A DNA stretch of 44,544 nt from an uncultured Bacteroidia bacterium. Its GTDB lineage: Bacteria > Bacteroidota > Bacteroidia > Bacteroidales > UBA932. Within the stretch, counting starts at the first letter, position 1. Every line of letters starts with the position of its first letter. Location: NCBI GenBank assembly GCA_902772985.1, contig CACYCP010000005.1, positions 1-44,544 on the forward strand, written 5' to 3'. The notes below the pieces were generated by a model. It was not told the DNA's origin. It saw nothing but the letters and a program-made list of their open reading frames with translations, and made no database searches. The position numbers and the translations under genes are program-made. This document shows positions 42,513 through 44,544 of this stretch, one piece after another.

Positions 42513-42881
42513 TTATCTAATCTCTTTTCCGAAGGGGAACACCGATCCCAGGGCCATCTTGAAATGCTGAAGGCCCCAGGGAATGCCCACAATGCTAATG
42601 CATAGTAAAAGCCCGAACCCCAGGTGCAAGGCGGCAATTTCCCACCAGCCGCACAAAATCCAGATAAGATTCATTGCGACCGACAGGCAGCCAGGCTCAC
42701 TGGGACCGTTCACAAGTTCGCGCCCGAAGGGCCAAAGCGCATAAGTCCCCAGCTTAAACAATTGAACGCCAAACGGTATGCCGATTACTGTGATGCACAT
42801 CAAAAGGCCAATCACATAGTAGATGAGAGCGATGACAAGCCCGCCCAGCACAAGCCAGAGTATATTTCCCAGGAACTTCAT
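42513..42881 (-). CDS. YccF-family inner-membrane protein
   Basis: A 122-aa protein with two YccF repeats, each with the motif CITVIGIPFGVQLFKLGTYA or CISIVGIPWGLQHFKMALGS, and about four membrane helices. The function of YccF is unknown; it is widespread in bacteria. A TAAATTAG element (one mismatch to TAnnTTTG, the same variant as before tyrS) lies at 42911-42904, 22 nt before the ATG. Co-directional and contiguous with the C_GCAxxG_C_C gene. Confidence 0.86.
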   Translation of the reverse strand: MKFLGNILWLVLGGLVIALIYYVIGLLMCITVIGIPFGVQLFKLGTYALWPFGRELVNGPSEPGCLSVAMNLIWILCGWWEIAALHLGFGLLLCISIVGIPWGLQHFKMALGSVFPFGKEIR

Positions 42882-42971
42882 AAGTCAAAGCGTTTTCTTT
42901 CCGCTAATTTACGAAACTTTTTTCACTTTTTACCAAAGACGCTCTTTGCCGGAGGACTTAAGCCACCAGGA

Positions 42972-43067
42972 CTATTCTGGATAGTGTTCGCAGTAAACAA
43001 CGACGCCTTTGACTAAAAGAGCGACTGCGCCGAAGTACAGGCACACAGAAATGATGATTTCGAACAT
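42972..43067 (-). CDS. 31-aa membrane micropeptide
   Basis: A small ORF below usual cut-offs. The product starts MFEIIISVCLYFGAVALLVK and ends GVVVYCEHYPE: one hydrophobic helix of about 22 residues with two cysteines and a short acidic tail. In favour of its being real: an exact -7 box (TAGCTTTG, 43095-43088) 20 nt upstream, an AAGGAAAG stretch about 5 nt before the ATG (unusually Shine-Dalgarno-like for this phylum), and high hydrophobicity confined to this frame. No family is recognised. It reads toward the YccF gene, whose start is 90 nt downstream. Expression is unproven. Confidence 0.5.
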   Translation of the reverse strand: MFEIIISVCLYFGAVALLVKGVVVYCEHYPE

Positions 43068-43278
43068 AATGCTTTCCTTTTTAGGTGCAAAGCTAAGCCC
43101 CGCTTGCGCCAAATCGATGCGCAAGGTGGGGAAATATGCAAAGTATGCATGTGGAATGCCATCACGCGCACGAAAACGCCTGATTTGGTGTACGGAAGCC
43201 CCACCATACCCTGCCCCGCCCGTGTATCTTCAGGCGGACAAAGGCCAAAGGCTATGCTCACAATCAAGAGTGGCTTTT
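43068..43278. other. Structured intergenic element upstream of the micropeptide
   Basis: 211 nt, the longest gene-free stretch. A strong hairpin at 43098-43131 pairs CCCC with GGGG and CTTGCGC with GCGCAAG around a loop containing ATCGAT. Next to it are two copies of TATGCA 9 bp apart (43135-43140, 43144-43149). A Cys/Arg-rich reading frame across it (minus strand) has unnatural composition and overlaps the micropeptide, so I treat the stretch as non-coding. It separates the GC-rich backbone from the AT-rich AbiH gene. Confidence 0.5.
43088..43095 (-). promoter_or_regulatory. -7 box of the 31-aa peptide gene
   Basis: The minus strand reads TAGCTTTG, an exact TAnnTTTG box, next to the hairpin at 43098-43131. 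Confidence 0.5.
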
Positions 43279-44394
43279 CTATTGAAGAAGTTTCCCAATA
43301 AACTCTCTAGTACGGTAATTATCTTTGCCGTGTTTGACAAGAAAATCATAAAGGAGCTGTTGGTCTTCTTGAATGTTTCCTGTCTTTATGATTTGAATGT
43401 TATTAAGGCCATATAAAGTGGACAGGTTCCAGTCCGTCATCATCTCCAGAGCACGCTTAATCTGAATCTCGGAATGAGCATTAAGCGTAAATATTGTGAT
43501 ATCCTTACGATTTGGATGCGAATAATCTGTCTGCTGCTTGAAAAAGGATCTGAAATACTGTCTATCGTTTTCCCCAATGGAATGGCCAAAGATGACAATC
43601 TCATCTGCTTCTTTAAGGTCCTCAACAAGTGCCGGCGGATTGAAAGCAGGGTCGAATGACTTTTGAAGAAAGTCGTAACTCTCATTTAAACTTTGGTCGT
43701 CACGAGTGCCTATAATAATCTTTCCATCACTGCATTTCCCGTGTAAATAATGTACTTGCGCATAGTCTGGCGCCTTGCCATTAAGCTGAACACGAGTGTA
43801 ATTGAAGGTGTAAATATTCACGGAACTCCCTTTTCCGGCTTCTTCATCCAAAAATGCAAGTACCTGAAATGCTATAGTAGAACTGGCATTACGAGGGAGA
43901 TTTATGGTGCTCAAATACTTACATAGTCTTTCTTTGATTAACTGAAAAGCTCTTTGGTCGCGCCAAATGGGAGATTCAAGCATATCTTCGTGATATGGAA
44001 TGCTCATGGTCTGATGATAACCATTGTCCAAGGTTATGAAACCTTTATCAAAAAGAGATTTAACTTGAGAAAAATACTCGCCATATGTTCCATATTGCCA
44101 TAATTCTGGCTTAACAAGCTTCAAAAACTTTACTTCATTTTGATCTATAACATCTTTTCTCGTTCCCTTGCTAACAATGTCCCGATAGTAGACAAAGAAT
44201 TCATTTTCAAGATCATACCACTTTACGTCAGACTTGTCTTTTATCCATTTTTCATTTAAGTGAGAAATCATCGGAGCAGGATAATCTTTCGGGCAAAACT
44301 CTGACTCCCAAAAGTCTTTGTATGACGTTTTGAGACCAAGATCCAGGTCGAAACCATTGCCAAGGATAAGGACTATTTTTCGAGGCTCAACCAT
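43279..44394 (-). CDS. AbiH-family abortive-infection protein
   Basis: A 371-aa cytoplasmic protein that opens with the AbiH hallmark VLILGNGFDLDLGLKTSYKD (GNGFD at 12-16). Further family motifs: YTFNYT (195-200), YLHGK (216-220) and FGHSIGENDRQYFRSFF (269-285). AbiH from Lactococcus aborts phage infection by an unknown mechanism. Base composition is clearly more AT-rich than all neighbours (several lines near 30-40% GC by eye), which indicates recent horizontal acquisition. Its ATG lies 8 nt after the stop of the gene cut by the window edge, so the two may form a defence operon. Confidence 0.88.
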   Translation of the reverse strand: MVEPRKIVLILGNGFDLDLGLKTSYKDFWESEFCPKDYPAPMISHLNEKWIKDKSDVKWYDLENEFFVYYRDIVSKGTRKDVIDQNEVKFLKLVKPELWQYGTYGEYFSQVKSLFDKGFITLDNGYHQTMSIPYHEDMLESPIWRDQRAFQLIKERLCKYLSTINLPRNASSTIAFQVLAFLDEEAGKGSSVNIYTFNYTRVQLNGKAPDYAQVHYLHGKCSDGKIIIGTRDDQSLNESYDFLQKSFDPAFNPPALVEDLKEADEIVIFGHSIGENDRQYFRSFFKQQTDYSHPNRKDITIFTLNAHSEIQIKRALEMMTDWNLSTLYGLNNIQIIKTGNIQEDQQLLYDFLVKHGKDNYRTREFIGKLLQ

Positions 44395-44402
44395 TTACGA
44401 TC

Positions 44403-44543
44403 TTACAAATATTCTAAATTATCTAACATACGAGTGATTAGTTCTCTAAAGCTGGCCTTGAAGGCGTCGTTCTGCTGGTATTCGCGGTAGAGGGACATGT
44501 CGCCTTTGCGCTTTTGGCGGATGATGCGGTCGATGATCATGGC
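44403..44543 (-). CDS. C-terminal end of a cut-off gene, possibly a type I restriction subunit
   Basis: The last 46 codons of a leftward gene entering from beyond the window. The peptide contains MIIDRIIRQKRKGDMSLYRE and then YQQNDAFKASFRELITRMLD, resembling the helical C-termini of HsdR-like restriction/helicase proteins as I recall them; this is weak evidence. The last 12 or so codons (about 44403-44450) are AT-rich like AbiH, while the part before is GC-rich like the backbone. It ends 8 nt before the AbiH ATG. Confidence 0.6.
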   Translation of the reverse strand, partial: AMIIDRIIRQKRKGDMSLYREYQQNDAFKASFRELITRMLDNLEYL

Positions 44544-44544
44544 C

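Noticed and set aside
43013-43267. 84-aa minus-strand frame across the 43-kb intergenic element
   Set aside because: Cys/Arg/His-rich, low-quality composition, overlaps the better-supported 31-aa frame and runs through a stable hairpin.
1-44544. CRISPR array, insertion sequence or prophage
   Set aside because: No regularly spaced repeats, transposase, integrase or phage structural genes are visible anywhere in the window.

Overview
The window is a stretch of a Bacteroidota chromosome, almost certainly order Bacteroidales. The evidence is: the phylum-specific -7 promoter box TAnnTTTG (sometimes with TTTG 19-20 nt upstream) in front of most transcription units; general lack of Shine-Dalgarno sequences; and clade-typical genes (DUF3276, DUF4492-cydAB, DUF4493/DUF6359 and DUF6340 lipoproteins, long NusB, DUF5606, type B L31, C_GCAxxG_C_C protein). 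GC is about 50-55% by eye, which fits uncultured gut or rumen lineages near Rikenellaceae/Cryptobacteroides better than Bacteroides. That placement is inference.

Layout. 1-6.0 kb is leftward: the 5' part of pckA, then DUF5606-rimO-DUF6340 lipoprotein, then nusB-yajC-ybbR-coaE. 6.1-14.5 kb is rightward: DUF3276, two tandem purine nucleoside phosphorylases, a coiled-coil gene plus zapA, a probable 6S RNA, RNase Y, DsbD and a Kef-type antiporter. 14.5-17.6 kb is leftward (5'-nucleotidase, ffh). 17.8-22.5 kb holds a DUF4493/DUF6359 lipoprotein, the leftward pair cytidylate kinase-like plus cardiolipin synthase, and a rightward tyrosine phosphatase, RsbW-like kinase and STAS protein. 22.5-27.1 kb is a leftward, translationally coupled run tyrS-rbfA-LolC/E-like permease-FecCD permease-ABC ATPase, with tRNA-Glu(CTC) upstream. 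27.1-32.2 kb is rightward: glmM, a divergent DUF1343 protein, rpmE and a 707-aa lipoprotein of unknown family. 32.2-37.5 kb has an aquaporin, an esterase leading a DUF4492-cydA-cydB operon, and an unknown secreted protein. 37.5-43 kb has a GH29 fucosidase, an ABC exporter, a GNAT, a GH16 lipoprotein, a C_GCAxxG_C_C protein, YccF and an unlisted 31-aa membrane peptide. The right edge (43.3-44.5 kb) is visibly AT-rich and carries an AbiH-family defence gene downstream of a cut-off gene.

Most of the window is housekeeping: translation and protein export (rimO, rbfA, tyrS, ffh, yajC, rpmE), RNA turnover (rny, 6S RNA), nucleotide salvage (two PNPs, 5'-nucleotidase), wall and membrane synthesis (glmM, cls), periplasmic redox (dsbD) and microaerobic respiration (cydAB). 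The gene order is very compact: ATGA-type overlaps are common, and several convergent pairs have touching or overlapping stop codons. No gene-free stretch exceeds about 215 bases. No CRISPR array, insertion sequence or integrase was seen.

The observations most worth a second look are: the tandem PNPs, which differ at the purine-specificity residue (Asn versus Asp); the structured element and 31-aa membrane peptide at 43 kb; the AT-rich AbiH segment; a divergent, apparently cytoplasmic DUF1343 protein coupled to glmM; and three genes whose promoter box nearly touches the start codon.
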